The notes below the pieces were generated by a model that was given only the letters and a program-made list of their open reading frames with translations, was not told where the DNA came from and did no database searches. Shown here in pieces: positions 9,624 through 18,904 of a stretch of DNA of 64,000 nt (positions are counted from its first letter, which is position 1; each line of letters starts with the position of its first letter). The stretch is from Candidatus Enterococcus moelleringii (GTDB lineage: Bacteria > Bacillota > Bacilli > Lactobacillales > Enterococcaceae), in contig NZ_JAFREM010000015.1 in assembly GCF_017377575.1 (NCBI RefSeq), forward strand, positions 62,001 to 126,000, written 5' to 3'. The translations under genes were made by a program, and so were the position numbers.

Positions 9624-11270
9624 CTAATTTTTCAGCAAATGCCCTTTTTCAACTCGATAAGTCTGATCGGCAATATCTAAAGTGGTCTCTCGATGGGAAA
9701 CGATCAGGAGGGTCTTGTCGGTTAATTTTTTATCCAGCGTGGCAAGAATCGCTTGTTCATTGACGTAATCCAAGTTGCTGGTTGGCTCGTCTAATAGAAT
9801 CAGCGGCGCATCATAGAGAAACAGACGTGCTAAGCCGATGCGCTGTCGTTCGCCGTCGGAAATATTTCGCGACAGCTGACTTAAGCGGGTTTCGTAACCT
9901 TGAGGCAAGGATAAAATCCACTCATGAATCGCAGCATCCTGAGCGGCTTGTTCAATCGCACTTTGGGAAACAGCCCGCTTCATCGAAATATTATTGGCAA
10001 TCGTATCTTCAAATAGAAAAGTCGTTTGCTCCATCACTCCCTGCAGCTGATGCAAAGCAGGTTCGGTTACCCTTGCTATGGGTAGCTGATTCAATGTTAT
10101 TTTGCCGTTATCAGGATCCCAATAGCGCATAACTAATTTTAACAACGTACTTTTCCCGCTGCCGCTTTCACCGCTGATGCCAATACGATCCCCTTTGTTT
10201 ACGTTCAACGAAAGCTGCTGGAGAACTTTTTGCTTTGTTTCGGGATAAGAAAAGGTTACTTGTGCTAACGCTGTTTGCTGGAATTCCGCTGGTTCTTGCC
10301 CTTCAGGATCAAACTGAACGCTAGGTGTTACATGCACTAATTGATACAAGCGTCGTCCACTGGAAAAGGTCGTCAGCAAGGCATTGCCCAGATTTCCCAA
10401 GGCCAAAACCGGACCAAAGGAACTCAAGCTCAGAACAGCTGCTAATGTAAGAGTCAGCGGATTAGCGATTGAATAAAAACCAAATAACAGAATTCCTAAT
10501 GTGGTAAAAACTACGACTCCTTCACTAAAAGCCTGTAAGGAACTAGCATGGAGAATGCGTTTTTTGTTTTGCTGATTGAGCCGTTGACTGTCTGACAATA
10601 ATTGGCCGGTTCTTTGCTGAGCCAGCTGATATTGAGCGATATCTTTTAAGCTGTTCATGTTTTCCATGATGGTTTGATTAACTGCCACAAATGCTGTCTG
10701 GTAGTCGTCACCAATTGAACGGTTGCGATTGTAGCTGATTAAAGGAATAATCACACCAATCAGCAGTTGTCCTAAAAGTAAAATCAGTGCCATCCGCCAG
10801 TCGAAGAAAGCCATAAAGCCAAATGTAATAACAGTTGTACCTAAAGCAATAAACACCGGTGAAATTGTATGAGCGAAAAAGACTTCCAACGCCTCGACAT
10901 CGGTAGAAATAGCGGTAATCAAATCACCGCTGTTTTTACCAGAAAGATAAGCAGGTCCCATTTTCCGCAGAGTCGAAAAAATATCTTCGCGAATCAAGGC
11001 CAGCAGCCGAAAAGCAATATCATGATTCAAATATTGCTCCGCATAACGAGCCACCCCTCGAAGCACGCCGCAAGCAATTAAGACACCGAGAATGACAGAC
11101 AGGTTAACTGCTTGCTGGTTCAATAGCCGAAAAACAGTCCAGACAGCGATCATGGAAATCGCCACCACAGAAAGATTGCTTAGGATACCTAAAAAAATCG
11201 CAAGGGTCATTTTACCAATAAAAGGTCGAGCGAATCCCAACAGCCAACGAATCAATGAACGATCTTTCAT
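9624..11270 (-). CDS. ABC transporter, CydC-like half (permease-ATPase fusion)
   Basis: This 548-residue half-transporter has six N-terminal membrane helices (residues 1-300) and a C-terminal ATPase. Walker A is GISGESGSGKST, the signature is the slightly altered ISDGERQRIGLARL, and Walker B is LILLDEPTSNLD. It resembles CydC, the partner of CydD in cytochrome bd assembly; that pair has been linked to thiol export and to heme transport. The start codon overlaps the stop of the upstream half (ATGA), so the halves are made together as a heterodimer. No cydAB genes are here, so a role in bd oxidase assembly is not established. A substrate cannot be read from the sequence. Confidence 0.85.
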   Translation of the reverse strand: MKDRSLIRWLLGFARPFIGKMTLAIFLGILSNLSVVAISMIAVWTVFRLLNQQAVNLSVILGVLIACGVLRGVARYAEQYLNHDIAFRLLALIREDIFSTLRKMGPAYLSGKNSGDLITAISTDVEALEVFFAHTISPVFIALGTTVITFGFMAFFDWRMALILLLGQLLIGVIIPLISYNRNRSIGDDYQTAFVAVNQTIMENMNSLKDIAQYQLAQQRTGQLLSDSQRLNQQNKKRILHASSLQAFSEGVVVFTTLGILLFGFYSIANPLTLTLAAVLSLSSFGPVLALGNLGNALLTTFSSGRRLYQLVHVTPSVQFDPEGQEPAEFQQTALAQVTFSYPETKQKVLQQLSLNVNKGDRIGISGESGSGKSTLLKLVMRYWDPDNGKITLNQLPIARVTEPALHQLQGVMEQTTFLFEDTIANNISMKRAVSQSAIEQAAQDAAIHEWILSLPQGYETRLSQLSRNISDGERQRIGLARLFLYDAPLILLDEPTSNLDYVNEQAILATLDKKLTDKTLLIVSHRETTLDIADQTYRVEKGHLLKN

Positions 11271-12985
11271 CAGGATAACTCCCCTTTCATCGTTTGATTT
11301 TCCTCCAAGAAATAGGCTTTAAAATAATCCGAAGTTTTACGCAGTCCCTCTGGAGCACCGGATTCGATAATCTTCCCATCCTTAAAGACATAGACTTGAT
11401 CAGCTTGCAGCACGTTGTACATACGGTGGGAAACGAAAATAACGATTTTTTCCTGGGCCAGCTTCTTCAAGGCGGCTAAAATAATTTCTTCACTTTCTAA
11501 ATCCACGCCGGAAGTAATTTCGTCAAATATATAAAGATCGGCGTCCTTCAACAATGCGCGAGCCAAAATCAAACGTTGACGCTGACCGCCCGAAAGATTG
11601 TGACCATTCTCTTCAATCGGCATCGCTAATTTCTCAGATGAGTCAGCAACAAAAGTTTCCAGCTTCACTTTTTTCAGTACGGCCCATAATTCCTCGTCAC
11701 TGGCATCTGGGTTTGCCAACAGCAGATTGTCCTTTAAGCTGCCCAAATACAAAAAGTCTTTAGTATTTACCAAAACAGCTCGTTCTAAAATCGCTCCTCG
11801 GCTAAGGTCGGACAAAGCAAACTGGTTCCACCAAATATCCCCTTGAAATTCATCTAGTTGATTTAACAATAGTTGGGCAAAGGTGCTTTTCCCCGACCCA
11901 GATTTTCCTACAAAGGCGGTAAAACAGCCGCGAGAAAAGCGGGCAGAGAGATTAGTCAAGGCAGGTATTTCACCAGAGTATGAAAAACTCAAATTGTCTA
12001 TCTTTACCTCAGTTAACGGTTCGGTCAGCTGTTGCGAACCAAAGCTGCGTTCAGGCAAATCTAGATAATCGAAAATTTTCTCACAAGAGCTGATACCATT
12101 CATAGCTACATGAAACAACGAACCTAATTGTCTCATAGGTAAGAAAAATTCCGCACTTAGCAGGATGAAAACCAGCATTCCATAGAGACTTAACTGCTGT
12201 GCTTGGAAGGCAAACAAGGCTAAACCGATCCCTAAAGCAGCCCCACTATAAGATAAAATATCCATAATCGTGATGGAATTTAACTGCATCCCTAACAAAC
12301 TCATAGTTGCTTTACGAAATCTATTGGCATCGGCGGCTAATTCATGCTGCTTTTGTTCATCTTGATTGTAGGCCTTTAGTACGCTTAAAGCAGCTAAACT
12401 TTCATGGAATTTTGTCCCTAAGTTAGTGTAATTGGACCAATATTTGCTTAAGATTCGTTTGGCTATCTTCATCACCAGCATAATAACTAAAGGAATGAAG
12501 GGAACACAAATAAGCATCACAATTGCTGGCAAGTGCGCTAGCATGAAAAGATTGATAAATAGAACGACTGATGCAAAAAGACAATAAAAAAGTTGCGGCA
12601 AAAACCGCGCATAGTAGGTTTCCAATTGTTCGATCCCATCACCAGAAAGCTGAGTGAGGGCGGTGGCTGACAATTGCTTACGGGTATTTCCAAGGCGAAA
12701 GGCTTTTTCCATCACTTTTTGACGCAGAGAAATCCGCAAATTAGCAGAAGCCTGATCAGACAAACCAGCCAAAATCCAGATCAGCAGCAATTTTCCCACT
12801 AATGCTAGGAGGATCGGTACTAAAAAAGGCGATAAAGGCGGATAAGTGTCGAGAACACTATTACTAAGAAAATGGGCGATGCTTTTCCAAATAAAAATTG
12901 ATAATACTAAGCTTCCGCAACGCAGTAAAACTTGCAGCAGTAAAATTTTCTTATCGGTTACTTGAAATAGGCGGCGATCAATCAT
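11270..12985 (-). CDS. ABC transporter, CydD-like half (permease-ATPase fusion)
   Basis: This is the 571-residue partner of the preceding gene. It has an N-terminal six-helix membrane domain and an ATPase with Walker A GKSGSGKST, signature LSGGQRQRLILARA and Walker B DLYIFDEITSGVD, where the usual D-E-P-T is D-E-I-T. CydD-like halves usually keep the canonical signature while the partner varies, as seen here. The ATG at 12985 follows AGGTGA at good spacing; a GTG at 12994 is possible. Its start overlaps the end of the DUF454 gene, tying the three genes into one unit. Confidence 0.85.
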   Translation of the reverse strand: MIDRRLFQVTDKKILLLQVLLRCGSLVLSIFIWKSIAHFLSNSVLDTYPPLSPFLVPILLALVGKLLLIWILAGLSDQASANLRISLRQKVMEKAFRLGNTRKQLSATALTQLSGDGIEQLETYYARFLPQLFYCLFASVVLFINLFMLAHLPAIVMLICVPFIPLVIMLVMKIAKRILSKYWSNYTNLGTKFHESLAALSVLKAYNQDEQKQHELAADANRFRKATMSLLGMQLNSITIMDILSYSGAALGIGLALFAFQAQQLSLYGMLVFILLSAEFFLPMRQLGSLFHVAMNGISSCEKIFDYLDLPERSFGSQQLTEPLTEVKIDNLSFSYSGEIPALTNLSARFSRGCFTAFVGKSGSGKSTFAQLLLNQLDEFQGDIWWNQFALSDLSRGAILERAVLVNTKDFLYLGSLKDNLLLANPDASDEELWAVLKKVKLETFVADSSEKLAMPIEENGHNLSGGQRQRLILARALLKDADLYIFDEITSGVDLESEEIILAALKKLAQEKIVIFVSHRMYNVLQADQVYVFKDGKIIESGAPEGLRKTSDYFKAYFLEENQTMKGELS

Positions 12986-13373
12986 TTGGTTCACCTAACC
13001 CCATTTTCACTTTCTTTGGCTTACGCAAATACCAGCTTAAGCCAATCACATGAGCTACATAAACAATCGCTAAAGTAATCCGCATAATGGTGTTGTCCAC
13101 TAACAATCCCGGAATCAGAAATACGACTAAGATCATCGCAAACATCTTCAGCATCCCTTTATTCGTGATTTGCTTTTTGACAATCGGCTCTTCTACACAA
13201 CGCTGGTAAAAGGAGGATTGAATAAAGCGATTATAGTATTTGTCTGAGCTTCGCAGCCAGAAAAAAGCGGTTAACAAATAGAAAACAGTTGTTGGCAAAA
13301 ACGGCAGAAACATTCCTAACGTTCCAAGAACAAAGGTGACGCTGCCTAAAGAGAAATAGAGAATTTTTTTCAT
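12978..13373 (-). CDS. DUF454 (YbaN-family) membrane protein
   Basis: This 131-residue protein is an inner-membrane protein of the DUF454/YbaN family. The family signature appears near the N-terminus as the glycine- and proline-rich GTLGMFLPFLPTTVFYLL. About four hydrophobic segments follow, and the C-terminus is basic (LRKPKK). The ATG at 13373 is preceded by GGGAGG; the longer frame from 13430 has no binding site. The family's biochemical role is unknown. Its gene is first in the operon and overlaps the CydD-like gene by eight bases, so it probably assists that transporter. Confidence 0.75.
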   Translation of the reverse strand: MKKILYFSLGSVTFVLGTLGMFLPFLPTTVFYLLTAFFWLRSSDKYYNRFIQSSFYQRCVEEPIVKKQITNKGMLKMFAMILVVFLIPGLLVDNTIMRITLAIVYVAHVIGLSWYLRKPKKVKMGLGEPND

Positions 13374-13692
13374 GGAAACCTCCCGAATACAGGAATTTGT
13401 GAATTCCTTCTTAAGGCTATAATAATGCAATTGAAAATGATTATCAATCGCATTGTTGCAAAAAGAGGTTTTAAGATAAAATCTGTTGTATTTTCCAGAC
13501 TCTTAGTGTCTTTTTTTCACGACTTCACGAATTAGTGCACGTTTTTTATCGCGCCGGAAAAAAAGACCGTATTAATTTTTGATGAGAGGGGTCCTATACT
13601 AAGAATGTAATCAAGCGGAGGCCTAGAGCAGACGATTTGAAGCTAGGAGTGATTTTATCATTCCAGTATTAGGAAGTAGGAGGAACTAAGCT
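13374..13692 (+). promoter_or_regulatory. Upstream region of the sorbitol operon
   Basis: This 319-base gap separates divergent units. A TATACT box at 13595-13600 is well placed for the sorbitol operon. The matching -35 region (TTAATT) is poor, which fits a promoter needing the GutR activator. The leader from about 13607 to 13692 carries a Shine-Dalgarno-like AGGAGGAA before srlD. A weak AGAC/GTCT hairpin with a T-run lies near 13498-13524. No other gene was seen. Confidence 0.45.
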
Positions 13693-14493
13693 ATGACAGA
13701 TTGGTTAAACATTGCAGGCAGAAAAGTAATTGTGACAGGCGGATCATCAGGAATTGGTGCCAGTATTGTTGCAGAATTGTTGGAGTCAGGTGTTCAGGTA
13801 GCGAATTTTGATTTAAGAGAAGGCCAACAGCAACATGAAAACCTTACATTCTTTGCGACAGATATTTCATCCAGGGAACAGGTTGAGGCAAACGTTGCGA
13901 AGGTGGAAGAACAGTTCGGCACAGTTGATGGGTTAGTAAACAATGCTGGAATCAACGTTCCAAGATTATTAGTAGATGCAAAAGAGCCTCATGGCGAATT
14001 TGAATTATCCGATGCTATTTTCGACAAGATCTTTGCCATTAACCAAAAGGGCCTCTTCCTAATGAGTCAGGCAGTTGCTAGAATAATGGTAGGGAATAAA
14101 CGCGGCGTGATTATCAACATGTCTTCTGAAAGCGGAATTGAAGGTTCTGAAGGACAAAGCGCCTATGCAGCAACCAAAGCGGCTGTTAACAGCTACACCC
14201 GTTCGTGGGCAAAAGAACTTGGTAAGCAAGGGGTCCGAGTGGTCGGAATTGCTCCTGGTATTATGGAAGAAACTGGCCTTAGAACGATTGAGTATGAAAC
14301 AGCGTTAGCTTATACTCGCGGAATTACTGTTGATGATCTAAGAAAAAATTACAGCAAAACCACGACCATCCCACTAGGAAGAAGCGGAAAATTAAGCGAA
14401 GTAGCAGATCTGGTTTGTTACTATTTGTCGGATCGGGCAAGTTATATCACTGGAGTTACAACCAACGTCGCGGGTGGTAAAACAAGAGGTTAA
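13693..14493 (+). CDS. srlD: Sorbitol-6-phosphate 2-dehydrogenase (SDR family)
   Basis: This 266-residue short-chain dehydrogenase oxidises sorbitol 6-phosphate to fructose 6-phosphate with NAD, feeding glycolysis. Seen motifs are the cofactor turn TGGSSGIGAS (about residues 17-26), NNAG, and the catalytic serine, tyrosine and lysine in MSSES and YAATK. The C-terminus VAGGKTRG is typical of the lactobacillus-type enzyme. It is first in the complete sorbitol operon, 20 bases before the regulator gene. The same C-terminal end recurs as a relic near 37.7 kb. Confidence 0.88.
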   Translation: MTDWLNIAGRKVIVTGGSSGIGASIVAELLESGVQVANFDLREGQQQHENLTFFATDISSREQVEANVAKVEEQFGTVDGLVNNAGINVPRLLVDAKEPHGEFELSDAIFDKIFAINQKGLFLMSQAVARIMVGNKRGVIINMSSESGIEGSEGQSAYAATKAAVNSYTRSWAKELGKQGVRVVGIAPGIMEETGLRTIEYETALAYTRGITVDDLRKNYSKTTTIPLGRSGKLSEVADLVCYYLSDRASYITGVTTNVAGGKTRG

Positions 14494-14513
14494 AGTGAAA
14501 GTGGGGTAATAAG

Positions 14514-16361
14514 ATGGCGTTGGTGAATCGTTGGTATCAAGTATTGCAGCATTTTATTACTCAAGATCGGCTGACCTTAGATGAGTTGAAGCTGATCACC
14601 GATACAACTTCACAGACAGTCAAAAAAACCATTCAGCTATTGAATGAACAACTGGAACACATTGCAAAAATTGTGGAATCAGCTGGTGTGTATCAATTGA
14701 AGATAATTGATTCAAAACAGTTTGAAGAAGTGATGAACGGCAGTTTAAAGCAGGAAATGGATTTCAATTCCAGTTCTAAACGAATCGCTGTGTTAATTGA
14801 ATGCTTCATTAAAAGCGGGGATTATGTGGTAATTGACGATCTGTCAGAAATGATAGGTGTCAGTCGTTCGACGGTTAATAAGGATTTGCGAAATTTAAAG
14901 GCAATCTTAGCTGAGTTCGATCTGTCTTTAATTGGTACACCGAATAAAGGTCTGCTGCTGCAGGGACAAGAAGAAAATTTGCGAATGCTCTATCTGTATC
15001 ATGCCTATGATTATTTGGATCACAACGGGTTAAACGAAAATCTTCTACTATTAATAGAAGAAATCTCTTTAGCGAAAAAATTGGATTTTCGAACATCGGG
15101 TTTACTGAAAAAGGTGATTACTTTAACTTTTGAACGGATCTTAGATGGATACAATCTTTCTGAAGCGATTCCCTATTATGTTAATTACTTTGCCAAGGAT
15201 CCTCAGCTGGAAGAGCTGTTGGTTACTTTAGAGGAAAGCTACAGTATCACTATTAGCCAGTTTGACTTTGATTTTCTCTGCTTCCCGTTAAACATTTTTA
15301 ACAACAATGTAGTGGATGATAGTTACTCTGAAAATCAGGAAGTCAAAAGCTTGTTCCAAGTTATGCTGGAGGCGATTCACGAAGCGGTAATTATTTCGAT
15401 TGACGAAGCTGATTTATTCAACAGCTTAAAGGCACATTTTATGTTTTTAGCCAATCGCATTATTTTCCGGGTGGATGCCTACGATATTTTTGGTCAGGAC
15501 TTCCGCTTGAAGCATGCTTTTGCTTATGAATTAGCTGACATTGGGATTCAAGCCTTGGCTGACTTTTTAGGAAAACCAAAGCAGGAAACGGAAATTTCTT
15601 ACTTAGCCATTTATTTTGAATTAGCGTTGAAGGCTGACACCAGTGGGAATTTCAAAGAGATTGCGATTGTTTGCAATACTGGTAAAGGAACGGCATTAAT
15701 GATTAAACGGCAGTTGGGAAATGTGTTAGGACCGAATATTCGGATTGCTCATTATTCAGAAGAGGAGTACCAGACGACAGATTTGAATCGCTATTTTGCC
15801 ATATTTACGACAATTCCTCTAGCAGAAACCAAAGTGCCAACTACCTTGATTAAGCTGACTGATTTATTCAATGACAATTGGCTGCTGGGTGAGTGGAAAC
15901 GAATTATGGCTTCCAAGGCTGCCTCCTTTGAAAACATTCAGTTTTACTTTGAAGACCTGAATGCACAGGCATCCTATGAGGACAACTTGATCCAAATGCT
16001 CAATCGATTAGCTGAGGAAAGCTGGGTGGATGAGGAATTTAAGAATTACATTTTGCTGAAAGCACAGGAAGAGTCAGCCGTGATCGAAAACGGCATTGCC
16101 TTTCCTCACGGAATCAATAATCAAAGCGATCGAATTATTGTTTCCATCGGCTCTTATCAGGAATTAACCTCCATTGAAGAGATTGAATTGGTTTTCTTAG
16201 TAGCCATTCCAGTCGATTTGACGGTGGAAGCAGAGGATGAACTGCTGAGCTTTTACGATACAATCTTTACTATTTCATCCAATCCGCGCTTACGAGCGCA
16301 GGTAAGAACGGTTTCTTCTAAAGAAGATTACACGCGCTTGCTGACGAAAGGAGAAGTCTAA
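14514..16361 (+). CDS. gutR: Sorbitol operon PRD activator
   Basis: This 615-residue regulator has N-terminal helix-turn-helix segments (VSRSTVNKDL at about residue 120) and two PRD domains. A IIB-like segment carries Cys387 (IVCNTGKGTAL) and the C-terminal IIA-like domain carries His532 (IAFPHGINN). Phosphorylation at such sites couples gut/srl transcription to sorbitol uptake. It lies between srlD and gutM and is probably co-transcribed. I infer the sorbitol role from the operon; the domain plan alone only says PTS-controlled activator. Confidence 0.85.
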   Translation: MALVNRWYQVLQHFITQDRLTLDELKLITDTTSQTVKKTIQLLNEQLEHIAKIVESAGVYQLKIIDSKQFEEVMNGSLKQEMDFNSSSKRIAVLIECFIKSGDYVVIDDLSEMIGVSRSTVNKDLRNLKAILAEFDLSLIGTPNKGLLLQGQEENLRMLYLYHAYDYLDHNGLNENLLLLIEEISLAKKLDFRTSGLLKKVITLTFERILDGYNLSEAIPYYVNYFAKDPQLEELLVTLEESYSITISQFDFDFLCFPLNIFNNNVVDDSYSENQEVKSLFQVMLEAIHEAVIISIDEADLFNSLKAHFMFLANRIIFRVDAYDIFGQDFRLKHAFAYELADIGIQALADFLGKPKQETEISYLAIYFELALKADTSGNFKEIAIVCNTGKGTALMIKRQLGNVLGPNIRIAHYSEEEYQTTDLNRYFAIFTTIPLAETKVPTTLIKLTDLFNDNWLLGEWKRIMASKAASFENIQFYFEDLNAQASYEDNLIQMLNRLAEESWVDEEFKNYILLKAQEESAVIENGIAFPHGINNQSDRIIVSIGSYQELTSIEEIELVFLVAIPVDLTVEAEDELLSFYDTIFTISSNPRLRAQVRTVSSKEDYTRLLTKGEV

Positions 16362-16362
16362 C

Positions 16363-16845
16363 ATGAATATCTTTTTCTTAGGTGCTATTGCTCTTGTTGC
16401 TTATATTGTTCAAATGTTCCTAGGCTTAAAACAAATCAAAAATTTCAATACGGTGTATGGAAGAATGCGGCGTAATGGAAAAGTTGCCATCGGACGAAGA
16501 CCAGGAAAAATTGCTTCGGGGACCATCCTATTATTTTCTGTCGACGCAACTGGCAAGATCAAGGAAGCGGAAATGATGCAGGGAACTTCGATTCTGGCTC
16601 GCTTCAAACCAAGGCCGCAGTTTGCTGGGCTAAATGTTCACGAGTTGAGTGAGGATCATCCGGTATTGTTGAAGGAAAATAAACTAACTCGTCAGGCAGC
16701 ATTGAATGCGCAGGAAGTTTATCTAAAAGTAGAAAAAGGCAATTACCAAGAGACTAAACCAGTATCGCCGGTGATGAATCTAGGCTTGCAGTTGTCATTA
16801 ATGAAACAATCAGTTCAAACAAAGTTTACTAAAAGGAGTGTATAA
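16363..16845 (+). CDS. gutM: GutM, accessory activator of the sorbitol operon
   Basis: This 160-residue GutM-family protein has an N-terminal membrane helix (residues 2-20) followed by a conserved soluble part with the GRMRRNGKVAIGRR and GKIASGTILLF segments. GutM proteins are annotated as activators of glucitol operons, although the membrane anchor suggests an accessory or sensing role rather than classical DNA binding. It starts one base after the gutR stop and ends two bases before srlA, so translation is coupled. A second, shorter gutM sits in the other glucitol-type operon at 39.7 kb. Confidence 0.82.
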   Translation: MNIFFLGAIALVAYIVQMFLGLKQIKNFNTVYGRMRRNGKVAIGRRPGKIASGTILLFSVDATGKIKEAEMMQGTSILARFKPRPQFAGLNVHELSEDHPVLLKENKLTRQAALNAQEVYLKVEKGNYQETKPVSPVMNLGLQLSLMKQSVQTKFTKRSV

Positions 16846-16847
16846 AA

Positions 16848-17399
16848 ATGGATTTTCTAATTAATTTTGCGGAAGGGTTCATGGGACTTTTCCAAACAGG
16901 TGCGGAGACATTTATTAGCTGGATGACGGGGATCGTACCAGTCGTATTACTTTTGATGGTGGCAATGAATACCTTGATCGCCTTCTTAGGAGAAGAACGA
17001 GTAACCAAAGTAGCGAAGGCATCATCTAAAAACCCACTGACTCGTTACTTAATTTTGCCATTTGTTTCAGCCTTCATGTTGGGCAATCCGATGTCATTTA
17101 CCATGGCTCGTTTCTTGCCTGAATATTACAAACCAAGCTATTATGCGTCACAAGCGCAATTCTGTCATACAAGCAACGGCGTGTTTCCTCATATTAATCC
17201 AGGTGAATTGTTCGTTTGGATGGGGGTTGCTCAAGGGATTACCGCTTTAGGATTGAACTCAATGGAACTTGCGATTCGCTATATGTTAGTAGGGATTGTG
17301 ATGAACTTTATCGGCGGCTGGGTAACAGACTTTACAACCGCTTTTGTTTGTAAACAACAAGGAATCGAACTTAGCAAAGACGTTGCTAGCGTAGAATAA
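16848..17399 (+). CDS. srlA: PTS glucitol/sorbitol IIC component
   Basis: This 183-residue membrane protein matches SrlA/GutA, the IIC part of the glucitol PTS. Features are the N-terminal [20 protein letters not shown], the GEERV motif after the first helices, the MLGNPMSFT helix, and [18 protein letters not shown] near the presumed sugar site. About four helices are visible. It combines with SrlE to form the full permease. A paralogue with the same landmarks is encoded at 40.1 kb. Confidence 0.92.
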   Translation: MDFLINFAEGFMGLFQTGAETFISWMTGIVPVVLLLMVAMNTLIAFLGEERVTKVAKASSKNPLTRYLILPFVSAFMLGNPMSFTMARFLPEYYKPSYYASQAQFCHTSNGVFPHINPGELFVWMGVAQGITALGLNSMELAIRYMLVGIVMNFIGGWVTDFTTAFVCKQQGIELSKDVASVE

Positions 17400-17422
17400 G
17401 ACGGAATAAAGGAGAGAATACC

Positions 17423-18424
17423 ATGGCTTATAAAAGTATAAAGATTGTTAAAGGTAACGGCGGATTTGGTGGACCATTAGTAATTACTCCAACCGAAGAA
17501 AAACATAAATTTATTTACGTAACCGGCGGCGGTGAAAAACCTGCCATCGTTGATCAAATTGCAGAATTAACTGGAATGGAATCAGTAAATGGCTTTAAAA
17601 CTTCTATTCCTGATGATGAAATTGCTTTGGCGATTATTGACTGCGGCGGTACCTTGCGCTGCGGGATTTATCCGAAGAAAAACATTCCGACAGTGAATAT
17701 TGTCCCAACTGGCAAAAGTGGTCCTTTAGCTCAGTATATTAATGAGACTATCTATGTTTCGGCGGTTGGCCCAGAACAAATTACGTTAGCGGACGAAAAC
17801 GAAGCAACAGTCGCTGCGGGAACCGAAACACCAAAAGAAGAAAAGAAATTCAAGTATTCTACTGATAAAAAGATTACTGAACAACGGGCAGAACAACAAA
17901 GCTTCATCGCTAAAATTGGGATGGGTGCTGGTAAAGTCGTAGCAACCTTCAACCAATCAGCGCGTGAAGGTGTGCAGACTATGATTAACACAGTCATTCC
18001 CTTCATGGCCTTTGTATCCTTACTGATTGGGATCATTCAAGGTTCCGGCGTGGGTACTGTATTTGCCAATTTGATGAAACCTCTAGCAGGAAATGTCGTA
18101 GGACTAATTATCATCGGCTTTATCTGCTCACTGCCTTTCTTATCCCCACTTTTAGGACCTGGCGCGGTTATCAGTCAGATCTTAGGAACGTTGATCGGGG
18201 TAGAAATCGGCAAAGGCAATATCCCGCCGCAATTGGCTTTACCTGCATTGTTTGCCATTAATACCCAAAATGCCTGCGACTTTATTCCGGTTGGATTAGG
18301 GTTGGAAGAAGCCGAAGCGGAAACAGTAGAAGTCGGCGTGCCATCTGTATTATACTCTCGTTTCTTAAACGGTGCTCCCCGCGTTGTCGTAGCTTGGCTA
18401 GCAAGTTTCGGTATGTACAGTTAA
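17423..18424 (+). CDS. srlE: PTS glucitol/sorbitol IIBC component
   Basis: This 333-residue protein joins a IIB domain to membrane helices that complete IIC. The phosphocysteine site lies in [16 protein letters not shown] (Cys74, with a second cysteine at 80). After a charged linker (about residues 130-165) come the membrane segments and the conserved [12 protein letters not shown] and [14 protein letters not shown] motifs. It phosphorylates sorbitol during import. Compared with the second copy at 40.7 kb, the linker is shorter and Cys80 is kept. Confidence 0.92.
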   Translation: MAYKSIKIVKGNGGFGGPLVITPTEEKHKFIYVTGGGEKPAIVDQIAELTGMESVNGFKTSIPDDEIALAIIDCGGTLRCGIYPKKNIPTVNIVPTGKSGPLAQYINETIYVSAVGPEQITLADENEATVAAGTETPKEEKKFKYSTDKKITEQRAEQQSFIAKIGMGAGKVVATFNQSAREGVQTMINTVIPFMAFVSLLIGIIQGSGVGTVFANLMKPLAGNVVGLIIIGFICSLPFLSPLLGPGAVISQILGTLIGVEIGKGNIPPQLALPALFAINTQNACDFIPVGLGLEEAEAETVEVGVPSVLYSRFLNGAPRVVVAWLASFGMYS

Positions 18425-18462
18425 ACTAGTAGTAGCAAGTAATTAGTTAGGAGAGATGAGAA

Positions 18463-18816
18463 ATGATTTATGAGACGGAAGTAACCAATATTGGGCCTGA
18501 AGCAGAAATGTTTCAAGCGGAAAACATGTTGATTTTCTTTGGAGATGAAGCACCAGAAACTTTAGCAGATTACTGCTACAACATTGTGTTGAAGTCATCA
18601 ACTGGCGAGATCACTCCCGGTATGACCTTCTCCTTTGATGAACAAAGCTACCAGATTACCGCTGTTGGTGATGTGGTGAAGAAAAACTTAGATGATCTAG
18701 GCCACATTACTTTACGCTTCGATGGTTCAACCGAGGCTGAATTACCTGGCACCTTGTATGTAGAAGACAAACCAATGCCAACAATTCAGGTTGGTACCAA
18801 AATCAGCATTCAATAA
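18463..18816 (+). CDS. srlB: PTS glucitol/sorbitol IIA component
   Basis: This 117-residue soluble phosphocarrier is of the glucitol IIA family, which is unrelated in sequence to most other IIA types. Landmarks are MLIFFGDEAPETLADYC near residue 25 and the C-terminal half DLGHITLRFDG, where the histidine is the likely phosphorylation site. It passes phosphate from HPr to SrlE. It closes the operon and is followed by a long hairpin terminator. Confidence 0.9.
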   Translation: MIYETEVTNIGPEAEMFQAENMLIFFGDEAPETLADYCYNIVLKSSTGEITPGMTFSFDEQSYQITAVGDVVKKNLDDLGHITLRFDGSTEAELPGTLYVEDKPMPTIQVGTKISIQ

Positions 18817-18819
18817 GTG

Positions 18820-18889
18820 ATACCTTCTTGGAAAAGTTTTGCATTTTCGATTGAGAAATGTAAGACTTGAACCAAGAAGGTATTTTTTT
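18820..18889 (+). terminator. Unusually long hairpin terminator after srlB
   Basis: Outer arms ATACCTTCTTGG/CCAAGAAGGTAT end in a T-run. The loop is itself self-complementary (AAGTTTTGCATTTT against AGAAATGTAAGACTT, with a few G-U pairs), so the whole element may fold as a stem of about 27 pairs around a six-base loop. It ends the sorbitol operon. Confidence 0.8.
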
Positions 18890-18904
18890 GATGAGGTGAA
18901 AAAG

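Noticed and set aside
18839-18904. N-terminal extension of glycerate kinase
   Set aside because: It overlaps the terminator hairpin; the family motif MPDSFKGS follows directly from the start at 18905.
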